A DNA stretch of 64,000 nucleotides, taken from assembly GCF_036370855.1 (NCBI RefSeq), contig NC_088111.1, forward strand, positions 25,021,501 to 25,085,500. The letters run 5' to 3'. Origin of the DNA: Dromaius novaehollandiae (lineage: Eukaryota; Chordata; Aves; Casuariiformes; Dromaiidae). The position numbers and the translations under genes were made by a program. The notes under the pieces were generated by a model. That model had not been told where the DNA came from and made no database searches. It saw nothing but the letters and a program-made list of their open reading frames with translations. Positions 31,575 through 42,019 of this stretch are shown piece by piece (within the stretch, counting starts at the first letter, position 1; the number at the start of each line of letters is the position of its first letter).

Positions 31575-34245
31575 TTCAGCTTGCTCACGTTTTTTACTCT
31601 CTTCAACTTCAGCCGTGGCAATTAATCTAAGAGAGCATTCGTTCTGTCTTTCCCTTTCCATGTACGCGCGTGCAGTAACAACGCAAAATAGAAACAACCA
31701 AAGCAAAACTAAGGCAGATACAGTTAGCGATAGCCACGGGGTAGGAACGGTTTACTCAGTCCTCAGTGCTGCTTCTGGGAGGCCAAAATAACTAACGGTC
31801 ATTATCGACGCTTGCCTTAAGTCACCCGTGCCAGAACACCTCCTGCTGCAGCCGCTTCTGGCGACATCGAGGGTCCGCCGCATTTTTGCTTCCTTGCTTC
31901 ATCCCGTCCCTTAGGTATTAACCACAAAAAACTGCTTGTCCAGCTTTTCTCTTGGTCAGCATTTGCTATCGTTGGTCCCATCTCTGTAACAAAGAGAGAA
32001 ACTCCCATTTTACTTTCAAGGAAACACTTAGATGTTCTTTTTCTCTTTACCGTGCTCTTTTCCTCCCCCCGCCCCCCCCTTTTTTTTTTCCTTCTTCTTC
32101 TTTTCCTTAAGGGAAAGGTCTTAATACGGCACTTTGCACCATACGTTGCAGGGTAAACGGTCTGGAAACGTTACACACAGCAATTAGGGCTAGGTTATTA
32201 GGCAGGCGGGCACGTCGCCTAATACCTACCTAACGCCATCTTCCACAAAACCTTATTTTTATTCCGCTTCAGTGTTATTGTTACTGTTCGCAAACCCTCG
32301 TATGCATGCGCTTAACCGACAACTATCTCCGTCTTTAACTACGTGGAGGAACGACAGCCCTCGATTTGCCTGTCTCCCTTTCAAACCTATTACCTTTTTG
32401 AGACTGCTCCTAGCTTCCTCTTACTCTTGGATGCTGGCCTCACAGGCGACGACCAAAACGAACAACTGGATCACTAGGTCTAGCCCCCTCTCTCCAAGAT
32501 GTGCCCCTTCGGGGCTTACGTTTCTCGGTCTCTTCAACTTCAGCCGTAGCAATTAATCTAAAAAAGTAAGTATGACATCTATTCCTTTCCGTAGCTGCGT
32601 GTACGATAACAAAACAAAAGAGAAACAGCCAAAGCAAAGCTAAGGCAGATACAGGGAACAGCAGCCACAGGGTAGGAACGGGTTACTCAGTCCTCAGCGC
32701 TGCCTCGGGGAGGCCGAAATAACTGCTAACAGTCATTAGCGATACTTACCTACCACACAGAGGGCTCGGGGGCAACCCAGAATGTGAACTGAGGGGTCCT
32801 GAGGGCATCAGAGGGCAAGTGCAGGGCTCTGGGGCAGACCAAAATACAGAGGAAGGGCCTTGGCGCACACCAGAGGGGTCACCAGGCACGCCGCAGGGCT
32901 CAACGCGGCTGACAGGATGGCGCCTGCAGGCTGCCCCAGGCACACGAGCGACACTGCAGAATGCCAAAAGCAAATCCGGGAGCGGTTCGGGGACCTCACG
33001 CAGCCCTGGAGGGGCTCTGGCTGCCCTCGCGATGAGGGGAAACACCCCCAAGAGCCCCGAGGGTCCAGGCAACGCAAGGGAAATTCCCCGCAGCTCTGGG
33101 AACAGCACCGGGCTCCCTGGCAAGCGCAGGCACTCCCAAGTACATGGGACTCGGGGACCAGCTCCCAGCCCCGGACACAATGCGTAACCTCCTGCCCCGG
33201 ACATCGTGTTCAGGCAAACCGCCCTGGAGCTCAGCACCAGCGTGCCTCCCCTTACCTGCGATATCCAAAGAGTCACCGCCGCACCAGTGTCTGTCCGTCC
33301 ATCCGTCCGTCGGGGAAGGGTCAGCTCCTGCCCCTGCCCTCGACGTGGCAGGTGTCCAAGTAGCCTCCCCCCAGTGCTTTTTCCTTCAGGGCTAGGATTC
33401 AGCTCGGAGAGCTGAGAGGAAAATGCCTGATCCCGCCTGCCTGCACTTCTGCCCTAACCCAGGCCAGAGCCCCTCGGGTTACTTAGTCCTCAGCGCTGCC
33501 TCGGGGAGGCCGAAATAACTGCTAACAGTCATTAGCGATACTTACCTTAGTTACCCGTGCCAGAACGCCTCCTCCTGTAGCAGTTCCTGGTGATATCGAG
33601 GGGCCGCTGCATTCTGGCTTCCTTGTTTCATCCCGTCCCTTCGGTATTAACCACAAGCAAACGCTTGTCCGTCTCTTCTCTTGGTCAGCATTTGCTGTCC
33701 TTGGTTCCATCTCTGTAAGGAAGCGATAAACTCGTGTTTTACTTCCAGTGAAACGCTTAGGTTTATGCATGATCTTTTTCTCTTTACCCTGTTTTCTTTT
33801 TTCCCCTTTTTTTTCTTTTTTTTCTTCTTCTTTTCCTTAAGGGAAAGGTCTTAATACGGCACTTTGCACCATACGTTGCAGGGTAAACGGTCTGGAAACG
33901 TTACACACAGCAATTAGGGCTAGGTTATTAGGCAGGCGGGCACGTCGCCTAATACCTACCTAACGCCATCTTCCACAAAACCTTATTTTTATTCCGCTTC
34001 AGTGTTATTGTTACTGTTCGCAAACCCTCGTATGCATGCGCTTAACCGACAACTCTCTCCGTCTTTAACTATGTGGAAGAAAGATAGCCCTCGATTTGCC
34101 TGTCTCCGTTTCAAACCTATTACCTTTTTGAGACTGCTCCTAGATTCCTCTTACTCTTGGATGCTGGCCTCACAGGTGACGACCAAAATGAACCACCGGA
34201 TCCCGAGGTCTTGCTGCTTCTCTTTGAGATGTCCCCCTTCGGTGG
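31575..34245. repeat. 931-bp tandem duplication, second copy interrupted
   Basis: CTTCAACTTCAGCCGT occurs at 31601 and 32532, and TTACTCAGTCCTCAG at 31752 and 32683, both 931 bp apart. The second copy runs to 32750, is broken by a 725-bp foreign segment plus a repeated 71-bp stretch, and resumes from about 33547 to about 34245. The stretch from TTAAGGGAAAGGTC (about 32108 and 33838) to GCCTGTCTCC is almost unchanged between copies. No protein is recognised. Both copies contain a pyrimidine-rich TTCTTCTTCTTTTCC tract. Confidence 0.85.
32751..33475. repeat. Inserted copy of the 25-kb segment, flanked by 71-bp direct repeats
   Basis: The segment matches 24968-25815 and lies inside the second 931-bp copy. 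The 71 bp immediately before it (32680-32750) are repeated immediately after it (33476-33546) with one difference seen. It lacks the 85-bp segment found in the other copy. Confidence 0.85.
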
Positions 34246-34249
34246 GCTA

Positions 34250-35200
34250 CCCTGCCAAACAAACCAAAAAGACTGCCGAGGCCACGAGGGTACCAGATTT
34301 TCAGACCGCTTCTCCGAGGCTTTCGGGGTGACTGACGTCACCGCTTCGCTTCACGTTACTCACAGCTACCTTCATCTATTACTTAGGGCTAAACCTGTTT
34401 CTGTTTGCAGAGGGGCTTGTTGCTTGTTTAAACTTGACATATAGTCCATAACCTGCTCTGCATGCTCCCTAGTCCCTTCTGCTTTTGCAACACTTGTGGT
34501 AATTCAAGGCGGTAATTAAGAGTCCCCATTGCCCCATAGGCTGGAGCGAGACATTGCTGCTGCTCTGAGGAGGTGCCTAAAAGCCACGCTGTTTTCACTA
34601 GCATCACTGGGGCTTCCCAGAGCCCATCGGTGTTCTCTTTGGCTTTTCCCGAGCCTTTTAGGTTTTTTAGGCTATTCCTTAGCCCGCCATTTTAGGGCAA
34701 TGTTCTCCTTAAGCACTGCGCACAGCATGATTATCCCAGATCAGCCACATCGTGCACACACAGAGGCTTCTGAGAGGCGGCTCAGAAGAAAAGAGAGAAA
34801 AATCTCTTTGTCATCCACGCATCCACCCGTCAACACTCTTCACCAGGAAGTGCTGTAAGTTCCTGTTTCTCTAAAGCAGGATTGAGTCGAGGCGGAGACG
34901 CAGATCACACCCCATCTTTGTTAGAACGCCTCACTGCTGCGGGGACTGGGTCTGGCAGCAGTTTGAGGAATGTTTGGGGCCTTGGACAGAGTGCAGGGGA
35001 AGGTCTGGAGTCAGTGACAACATTGCGGCAGGGCTCGGAGGCGTTTTGGGGCCTGTGGGGGCGTTGGGGCAGGATTCGTGGGTGGTTTACTGGCTTTGAG
35101 GGGGCTGGTTGCAGGAAGGGTGGGACTCTGCGGGGCCCTCAGGGTGGGGGTGCCATCCCAGATGCGTAGTGAGCACATAGGGGTGCCCTACGTGGCTCTC
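34250..35200. other. No gene seen
   Basis: The first 600 bp is of mixed composition. From about 34.95 kb it becomes G-rich, with TTTGGGGCCTTGG and GTTTTGGGGCCTGTGGG words that loosely recall the satellite edges. No exon is supported. Confidence 0.45.
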
Positions 35201-35219
35201 AGCTCGGCAGCAGGAGCCA

Positions 35220-36480
35220 CCGGTCTCCCACCCCACCAGACAGGGGAGCGGGGCGGGGGGGGGGGGGGGAGAGGAGGTGGAGGGATCTATGAGCTCGCAG
35301 AGAATGCCAGAGGAGGCAGCAGGGAACTCACCAAGGACCCCGCATCCCAGACGAGAGGAGGCATCAGGCTGCCGTGCCGCTGCTAGAGACATCCAGACCC
35401 CCGCGCAGACACCCCCACACACACTCCTCCAGGCTGCGTCCGCAGGGGCGAGCGCACGGCCCGGCCCGCGCTGGGAAGGAATCGGGGCCCTACAGGCGAC
35501 ACACGCAAAAGGGAGAGTCAGAGCCGCGCTCCGGCAGACCCGGCGCCGCACAGACCCGGCGCGGCGCGGCGCGGCGCGGCGCGGCGCCGGGCCCGACCCC
35601 CCCCCCCACCCCGCCCCGCCGCCTCCACGCAGCGACGGCCCCGGCTGGCAGGACACAGCCCGACACCCGCGGCCACCCGAAGGCACACGCTCGCCTCACC
35701 TCGCCTCACCGCGGCCCCCACATGCTCGACTCCAGGCCGCCTCTGCCCTCGCCCGCCGCCGTCCAGCGAAAACACCTGCCCTGCTCGCCGCCATCTTGCC
35801 CGCCACCGCACCGCGCGTGCGCCGGCCGCCCAGGGCTCGCGCCGCCGCACCGCGCGTGCGCCGCCCAGGACAGCGCGGGAGGGGCGGGGGAGCGCAGCGC
35901 GAGGCAGGCAAGACCCGCAATGGCGCCCTCGCATGGTCGCAGCGCCGCACTGCAGCCGGCCGGCTCCCGCGCGCGAACCGCAGCCTGCCGCGCCACCCCG
36001 GCGCTCAGGCCGAGCAGCGAGCGCCCCGAGGCTGCTTCTGCCCGCGCCCGAGAGAGCGGCGGGCATCAGCGAGCAGGCGCTGGGGCTGCCCTGGGGAGAG
36101 AGTGCCGCGGAGCAGCTCCGAGACGGCACTGCCCGTCCCTGCACCCCCAGGAAGCACCGAGAAGGAAAAGCCCTCTCGGGAAAAGCGCTCCCGGTCCGTG
36201 AGCACCGGGCAGGGGGCACGAGCGCGGCCCCTTCGCTTACCCGTCCCCGAGACAGCGCAGAGTAGCGGCGAACACGGCGACCGGCAGCGCGCACGTGTGC
36301 GCCGGCTGCCTGCCACGGTCTTCGTACGCAGCGGTGGCCGCCGGCGGCTGCAGTGCTGCCTTGTCGACACGCGAGGGCAGCCGTGAGCGCGCCGGAACGC
36401 AATGCGCATGCGCGCCCCCCCTCCCGCGTGCAGTGCCGCCTTTCAGACACGCGATGGCAGCAAGGAGCAGGGCGCAGCGC
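35220..36480. promoter_or_regulatory. Strong CpG island with YY1 and NRF1 motifs
   Basis: A G homopolymer (about 35250-35270) leads into roughly 1.2 kb of very CpG-dense sequence. A YY1-type GCCGCCATCTTG is at 35787-35798, NRF1-type GCGCGTGCGCC at 35813-35823 and 35852-35862, and TGCGCATGCGC at 36403-36413. A GCGGC pentamer repeat lies at 35557-35588. Near 36.35 and 36.44 kb GTGCAGTGC(T/C)GCC..GACACGCGA occurs twice, an 86-bp tandem copy. This is the profile of a housekeeping-type promoter, but I cannot identify a linked gene. Arg/Ala/Pro-rich frames on both strands are compositional. Confidence 0.6.
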
Positions 36481-36499
36481 TTTCCTGCCCCCCTTGCAA

Positions 36500-37180
36500 A
36501 ATACTCGCTAGACAAAAGTGGCTTGGGCTCCTCCCGAACGCTTACCTGGCTTCATTACTACAGCTATTAGGAACCGAAGTGCATAGCCTTCTAGAAAAGG
36601 GAACGACCGTCTTTTCAAAACTTCCCGTGACTCCCCAGACTTGTCACTGCTTTGCATCAGCAGCCAGCTTCTTCCAACCCAGCCGCAAGAAACATTTTGC
36701 CTTCCCGGCAGAACTTTCTGCTCCCCGGGGGGTCCAAAGGAAACCCGTCATTCGCTACTGTCTGTCAAAACGTACCGGAAGCCCTCAAATACAGGACAAG
36801 ACGCCTTCTCTAAGGAAGCTGACTACTAGGTCTGCTTCATGGCAGCTTCTCCCCAGTATCAGGGTCCACTCAATAAACAAAATGGTACGAGAATGTCTTA
36901 ATCTGCTCCAAGTGCTTTCGTATAAGAGAACAACATCAAAACGAGGTATTATTGCATTTAGCCTCCACTACACGTGCTACCCCAGCGCCACAGACTTGCT
37001 TTAAAGCATCAGTGACGTACGCGGTCTGGCAGTAATTAATATTCACAGAATGAATACGCACTCGATCGAGTACGGGTGTTCATAAAAAGCTTTGCCAGTG
37101 CGTCATTAGGTAACAAACCTAGACAAGCAGCTATTTGCCCTGATCCTTCGGCTTACATTTCTTCTGCCGGATGTAGTCAA
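36500..37180. other. No gene seen
   Basis: This is a transition from CpG island to ordinary sequence. A 200-codon plus-strand frame (36402-37004) begins inside the island and has no recognised domain. A TTACCTGG splice-like word at 36542 may be the reverse complement of a donor. It is not enough to call an exon. Confidence 0.4.
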
Positions 37181-37495
37181 ACGTACCTGAACGCAGTGGC
37201 CTTGCGAGGCAGCGACATGGTGTCCGTGGGGTGGCTGTTCCAGAGTCTCTCCGGCTGTTCCAGGGTCCTCGGACAGCAATGGTGCTGGTCGACTTTCCCT
37301 TGCGCTGCACAGCAGGACAGCTCCGCACCGTACCCTCCCAGCACCGCCACTCCTCCCAGCAGCTGCCTAACTGGCCCCAATCCTGAGCAAAGCTACGACC
37401 CCCAGGAGCCCGCAGCACCCCTCCTACTCTTCCCGCCCTCCCCATTTCCAAGAGGGACAGCCCCAGCCCCCGGGGACAACCCTGCCTGGTCACGC

Positions 37496-38063
37496 TGCTG
37501 TCCGAAAAGCGGATTCGTTGCCCGCTGTGCACTAAGCCAATAATGACACGCTCAGGAGAGACATTTGCTTATTTATTTCAGAGTTGTGCAAGCCTGGCTG
37601 CTCAGTGTTTTCCCCACAAATCAAGCGCAACTTCCCCGCCCCGGCTTTCCAAGTAGCATTTATACAAGTTGCAAGGTTTGCAACTTTCCCTCTTACACCA
37701 GTTGGTTAGTGATTTACATACAATTCTAATATTGCTTACACACCATTTTAAAACTACGCATGCTCAGGGGAGGGGTCTTCACCCAGGCGCGGGTCTTTCT
37801 GACCTACGGGCATGATTTTCTTGTATTATAATGAGGACAGTTCAGTTCGGGGATACCTCGAATTCCTTTGCTAAATTGGCAACGTCTACATAGAAAACAA
37901 AACATTTTGATTTACTGTTTCTTTAAGGCTTTAGCAGTTCTAGGATGGCCTTGATTAAAGAATTATTTCCTCCCAGGAAATGGGGGGAGGGGGGGTTCTC
38001 CTCATCTGCCTAGTTTAAACAGCAGGAACACTCTTTCTGAGCTTCCAAGGTTGTCTTGCAACA
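37496..38063 (-). mobile_element. Solo LTR of an endogenous retrovirus-like element
   Basis: On the minus strand the sequence starts TGTTGCAAGACAACC and ends in CGGACAGCA, giving the expected TG..CA ends over about 568 bp. A TATA box (TTGTATAAATGC, about 37668-37655) and a polyadenylation signal (AAATAAATAAGC, about 37580-37568) sit in the right order for U3, R and U5. No internal region is attached. Copy 1 of the surrounding duplication has an empty site at about 23214-23222, so the insertion is younger than the duplication or was lost from one copy. Target-site duplication is not resolved. Family is uncertain. Confidence 0.7.
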
Positions 38064-38249
38064 CCATCGGAGATGGAAAACGCTTCCTGCCCTGTACCGG
38101 GGAAAAACAGGGGCATTCCACTGTCCCCCATGACCTGTGGGGACTCAGGCATGAGTGACACATGTCCAGTAAGGAACAGACCCAGCGGGCACTACAGCTC
38201 CTGGCCTGCCACGCGGCCGGCTGGTGGGAACCCCACTGGCAGGGACCTG

Positions 38250-39150
38250 CCGCCACCACCCCCCCGCGGGGCCACCTCGAGAGGCGCAGCATGGTCACCC
38301 AGTAGCCCCGCCTGAGAAGACTACACCTCCCAGCATACCGTGCACGCGAAAAGGGCGGCCCGGAAGCCCAGTGTCGGAAGACTACTGCTCCCGGCATGCC
38401 ATGCCAAACAACATGGCCGCCCGGAAGCCCAGTGCCGGAAGACTACCGCTCCCAGCATGCCGTGCTCAGAACAAACATGGCCGACCGGAAGCCCAGTGCC
38501 GGAAGACTACTGCTCCCGGCATGCCGCGCCGAAAGCTACGGCTCCCCGCATTCCCGCACCCCAACTCCCGCCCCCCACCCGCAGCGCTGGGGCACCTTTG
38601 ACCCTCGGCACATTCCGTTCCTTTCCGTCCCGCCCCCCTTCCCCTTCCCCCCTGTCCCCCCGGAAACCGCCGCAGAGCCCCGAGCGCGGCCCCGCCAGCC
38701 CCACCACCGGCCCGGGGCTCCCCCGACACCCCCGCGACCGGCCCCGCCTCAGCTCCGACACTGCCCCCGCCCCTCCACGACCCTCCCGAGGCCGCCCCCC
38801 GCGATCCCTCCTCCCCCCGCTCCCCGACACGCTCCCGAGCTGACACAGGAGACCCCCCCCCCCCCCCGCGCTCCTCCGACCGCACAGTAAACCGCACCAC
38901 AGCCCCGGCGCACCCCTTCCTCCCCTCGCCTCCGTGGCCCTGGGGCACCCCTCTTCCCCACCACGTCCTCGGCCCGCACCGCCAGCCCTGGCCCCGGTGG
39001 TGCTGCGGCACCTGGCACGCTCCCAGCTGCCGGCACCCCCAGCGCACGCAGGACCCGCAGCACGCCTCCCCTGGCCCCACTCACCTTCTCCGCGGGGCGG
39101 CCGGCGGGTCGTGCTCCGCGGCAGCTCTGCTGCCCAGGTCCTGCCCCAGT
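38250..39150. other. CpG island in copy 2
   Basis: This stretch is dense in CCGCC, CCCGCCCC and CGCG, starting around the motif array. It contains a C run at about 38854-38868. Gly-rich minus and Pro-rich plus frames are compositional. Confidence 0.65.
38300..38555 (+). promoter_or_regulatory. Array of four to five ZNF143/THAP11-type motifs at 61-bp spacing
   Basis: Motifs ACTACNNCTCCCRGCATRCC start at 38320, 38381, 38442 and 38506, with spacings 61, 61 and 64. A decayed copy (GCTACGGCTCCCCGCATTCC) starts at 38535. Three of the units have a CGGAAG core immediately upstream (GTGTCGGAAG, GTGCCGGAAG) and another CCCGGAAG or ACCGGAAG 18-20 bp before that. Units three and four have ACATGGCCG, a YY1-like word. 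This is the counterpart of the array at 23.5 kb, with more units. It probably marks a promoter. Confidence 0.7.
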
Positions 39151-39472
39151 GCCAGCTCCCCCCAACTGCGGCCCCAGCCCCCAGATGTGGGCCTGCCCTT
39201 GCCATCAGCCCCACCTGGGGCCTGTCCTGCCACCCAGCTCCCCCTGGCATTCATCCCAGCCCCAGGGCCTGCAGCTGTGGTCCTGCAGGAACTGGGCAGG
39301 GGGCCTGGCCATCAGCCCCTTCAGGGACAGCTGGGGCTGCCAGGGCAGCAGAGGCACCCCCACTCTCCTGACAGCAGCTTGCTGAAAGCTGAAGGGAGAG
39401 CCCTGGGGTGTAGAGTGTGGAAAGGGGAGTATGCAGAGGACAAGAGAACAAATCGAGAGCTCTGGATGCAGC

Positions 39473-40345
39473 GCTCTCCCCTCGCGGCCCAGGGTAACGA
39501 GCACCCCGCGCCGGCGCCATGCTGCTGCCGCGCAGCGTGCATGCGCCCACCGCCAACCGAGCAGGAGGCGGCTGCCGAGCAGTGCGCATGCACCGCGTAC
39601 GGAACAAGGGGCGGACTCAGGAGGGCTGCGTGGGGGAGCGGGAAGGGCTCAGGACGGGGATCGGCGCCCTCGCGTGTCCGCAGCGCGGTCCTGCAGCCGC
39701 AGCTCTGCTGCCAGCGCCTGCACACAGCGCGGTCCTGCAGCGCGGGGTCCCACGCATGCGCAGTGCAGCGCGGCACTCCCGGCGCTGCGCCCTCGCGCCC
39801 GTTCCCGTCTGGGAGCGGGGCTGCTCCGCTCTGTGCGTCCCCGGCGGGGCTCAGTGAGGAAGCCCCGGTGCTGCCGCAGTGTGTGAGGAGCCCTCCCTGC
39901 CTGCCGCAGTGCTGCACCGCTGCGCCGTGGCTGTCCCAGGGCGGCAGTGAGCGCGGCGTGGCCGCACTACCGGGCCCCTCCGGCTGTGGTGGCGGCGAGC
40001 GGCGCGTCGGCACGGCGCATGCGCGACCTCCACCCGCTCTGCCGCCGCGTCAGCTCGGGCTGTGGGCGCCGCCTCCACGCGTGTGCGCTGCGTCGGGGGC
40101 GGGGGTGCGTCACGGCCCGGCGGCAGCGCCGAGCGCAGCCCGCAGGCTCTGCCCATGCCCTTCCCGCCCCGCATGGCTGCCCGTGGGGGTTGGTGCCTTC
40201 CCGCGCGCCCTCCACCCTTCTCTGCCCCCGGAGCCATGTCGGGGAGGAGGAGGCGGCAGCAGGGGCTCACGGGCACTGCGCGTCCCAGGGGAGGCAGCAG
40301 CCTCGGGGCGCTGGGCATCAGCGTGTCCTCAGCACGTCGGTGCGC
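39473..40345. promoter_or_regulatory. CpG island with NRF1-type palindromes
   Basis: The sequence is very CpG-rich with CGCATGCGCA (about 39752-39761) and GCGCATGCGCG (40016-40025), plus partial sites near 39.53 and 39.58 kb. CAGCGCGGTCCTGCAG occurs twice around 39.68-39.74 kb. A plus-strand ATG at 40236 (MSGRRRRQQG) follows GCC and could open a first exon. It is unsupported beyond context and runs into the TA repeat. The right edge coincides with the change to AT-rich sequence. Confidence 0.55.
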
Positions 40346-40356
40346 ACGGAGCACAT

Positions 40357-40391
40357 CTATATATGTATATATGTCTATATATATATATGTC
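40357..40391. repeat. (TA)n-rich microsatellite
   Basis: ATATATGTATATATGTCTATATATATATAT-type sequence (imperfect TA repeats) lies at the boundary between the CpG island and the AT-rich region. Confidence 0.85.
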
Positions 40392-40649
40392 CTAGGCACG
40401 TCATTGTGCATGCAGTGCGCTGTCGAGGGCACCAGTGGGTGTGGGGCAGCTTTCTGCTGCCGCCCCCATGGCTGTGGCTGCTCGTGTCCATTGCTGCGGC
40501 ACAAGCCCCCGAACCGGGACAGCGAGGGCTGGTGCCGGCCCCCGCCTGGTGCTGGTGCCCTGTGGTGCCCAGCTGTTAGAAGGGTTTGGAGTATTTTGGA
40601 CAGTAACGGAGTCAGAGGAAGCTTGTCGGTTACCTTGAAACACACACAC

Positions 40650-41540
40650 CAAGTCATGCCGTTCTGTCACAGAGCATGAATAGGGTAAGAGGGATGGAAA
40701 CAGCTTCAGTGAGGCAGGCTGAGCATAAAATGGCAATGAATATCTTTTTCAATGGTACTGGAAACTGAAAATGTGGAGATTATAATAGATGTTCTTCCTA
40801 AACTTTAAGAATCTTGTCAAGTAACTGCTTGAAGTGCAGGAAGCAGCAGTATGTTGTTGTTCCCCCAGCTCTGGAGTTATATCCCGAGTTAAGGAGGGTT
40901 AATGGCGTCTTCCGTGAGTCTGGAAATTTAGCAACACTGACACATCTTTGGTGATTTCCATTAATCAAGTCTTGTGTATTGATCAGTATCTGTTATCTAA
41001 TGGATATATTTGTCTATACACTGGACAATGTGAACATGGATCCATGATTGCCTTTCTTCAAGCGTATTTGCAAATGGAGAGTGAACAAATCTGTTGTTAT
41101 CCAAAAGAGTAAATAGACAAATTGAATGTGTATGCAATAAGGCTTAAATGAGGCATTACAAAGAAAAATTGTATACAATATTTGAAGAAAGCGCGCTCAG
41201 ACACAAACACTGTCAGATGCGCACGTACTGGTGTACTTGGTCCTGGATGATTGCCTGGCCAGCCAAAAAGTCCTTGAGGAGCCAGGGTCATTGAAGGATG
41301 TGGCCCACTCACAGCCGTAAGTTCCCATGATGATCCTACAACAACCCTCTCTCTCTACATTTAAGATCTTGTCCTTTTGTAAGATGCTTGTGTTTCTAAG
41401 CTAGTCTTTGCCTTTGGCCTCTGAACCCTGAATTATGTGTACTTTCTGATGCTGGAGAGTGTTACTTTCCCAGGCCACGTCAGTCCTTGTCCTTTTGCTC
41501 AGCTGTTTTTTGGTGTTTTTTTTTGGGGGGGGGGGATTCT
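40650..41540. other. AT-rich, no gene seen
   Basis: Ordinary AT-rich, CpG-poor sequence. No repeat family or exon is recognised. It ends in a T8G12 run at about 41519-41535. Confidence 0.6.
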
Positions 41541-41549
41541 TTTCTTTAC

Positions 41550-42013
41550 TCAGCATCTTCTTTTCTTAGTTATGTTCAAAGCAGCTTTTTTTCCCTGCTC
41601 TTGAGCTTGTGCTTCTTCTGTGACCAGCAATTGACCATTAATGAGCTGTTTATAGTCCTGTGGGCCACTGCCTTCAACTTGCACCCATTTTTTCAAGGGC
41701 TTTGCTTTTATTTCAGGCTTAAAGATCATATCATAACAAGAGACACCTGATACCAAGCTCTGATTCACACAGCAAGTTCTCCTAACAAGTTGGCAACAGG
41801 CCCAGTAGGCCAGGACTGGGGCCTCGCAAGTCAGCACTGAGTCCTGTGCCTCTTGCCAGCAGTGGCAATACTGTTTTTCCTGGGCTGCTGGGTGATGCTG
41901 TTATGACGTGGTTTGTCTTGCTTCTGCGTGGTGGTGAAGGCCATGGAGCTGAGCTGAGCTGGGCTGCCTGTCCCAGACGTGTTTGGCATGGACACTTCAT
42001 CTGAGGTTTTCAT
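41550..42013 (-). pseudogene. Possible retrocopy fragment, unidentified
   Basis: On the minus strand two adjacent frames have protein-like composition. One reads DEVSMPNTSGTGSPAQLSSM with a Ser/Thr/Gln/Lys-rich continuation, at about 42013-41831. The other contains EIKAKPLKKWVQVEGSG and ends EQGKKAALNITKKRR, at about 41730-41550. They are separated by stops and a frame change, with no splice sites between. Downstream lies an A- and C-rich stretch that could be a remnant tail. This is what a decayed processed pseudogene would look like, but I cannot name a parent gene and chance is not excluded. Confidence 0.25.
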
Positions 42014-42019
42014 TGTTAC

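Larger units (their letters stand above)
37187..39472. repeat. CpG-island duplication, copy 2
   Basis: Second copy of 22885-24817, same orientation, with a solo LTR inserted at about 37.50-38.06 kb. Compared with copy 1 it has more ZNF143-type motif units (four good and one decayed against three) and higher CpG content, as if less decayed. Confidence 0.9.

Noticed and set aside
35277-36450. Long Arg/Ala/Pro-rich frames on both strands of the CpG island
   Set aside because: They overlap each other on opposite strands in extreme GC composition, where stop codons are rare.
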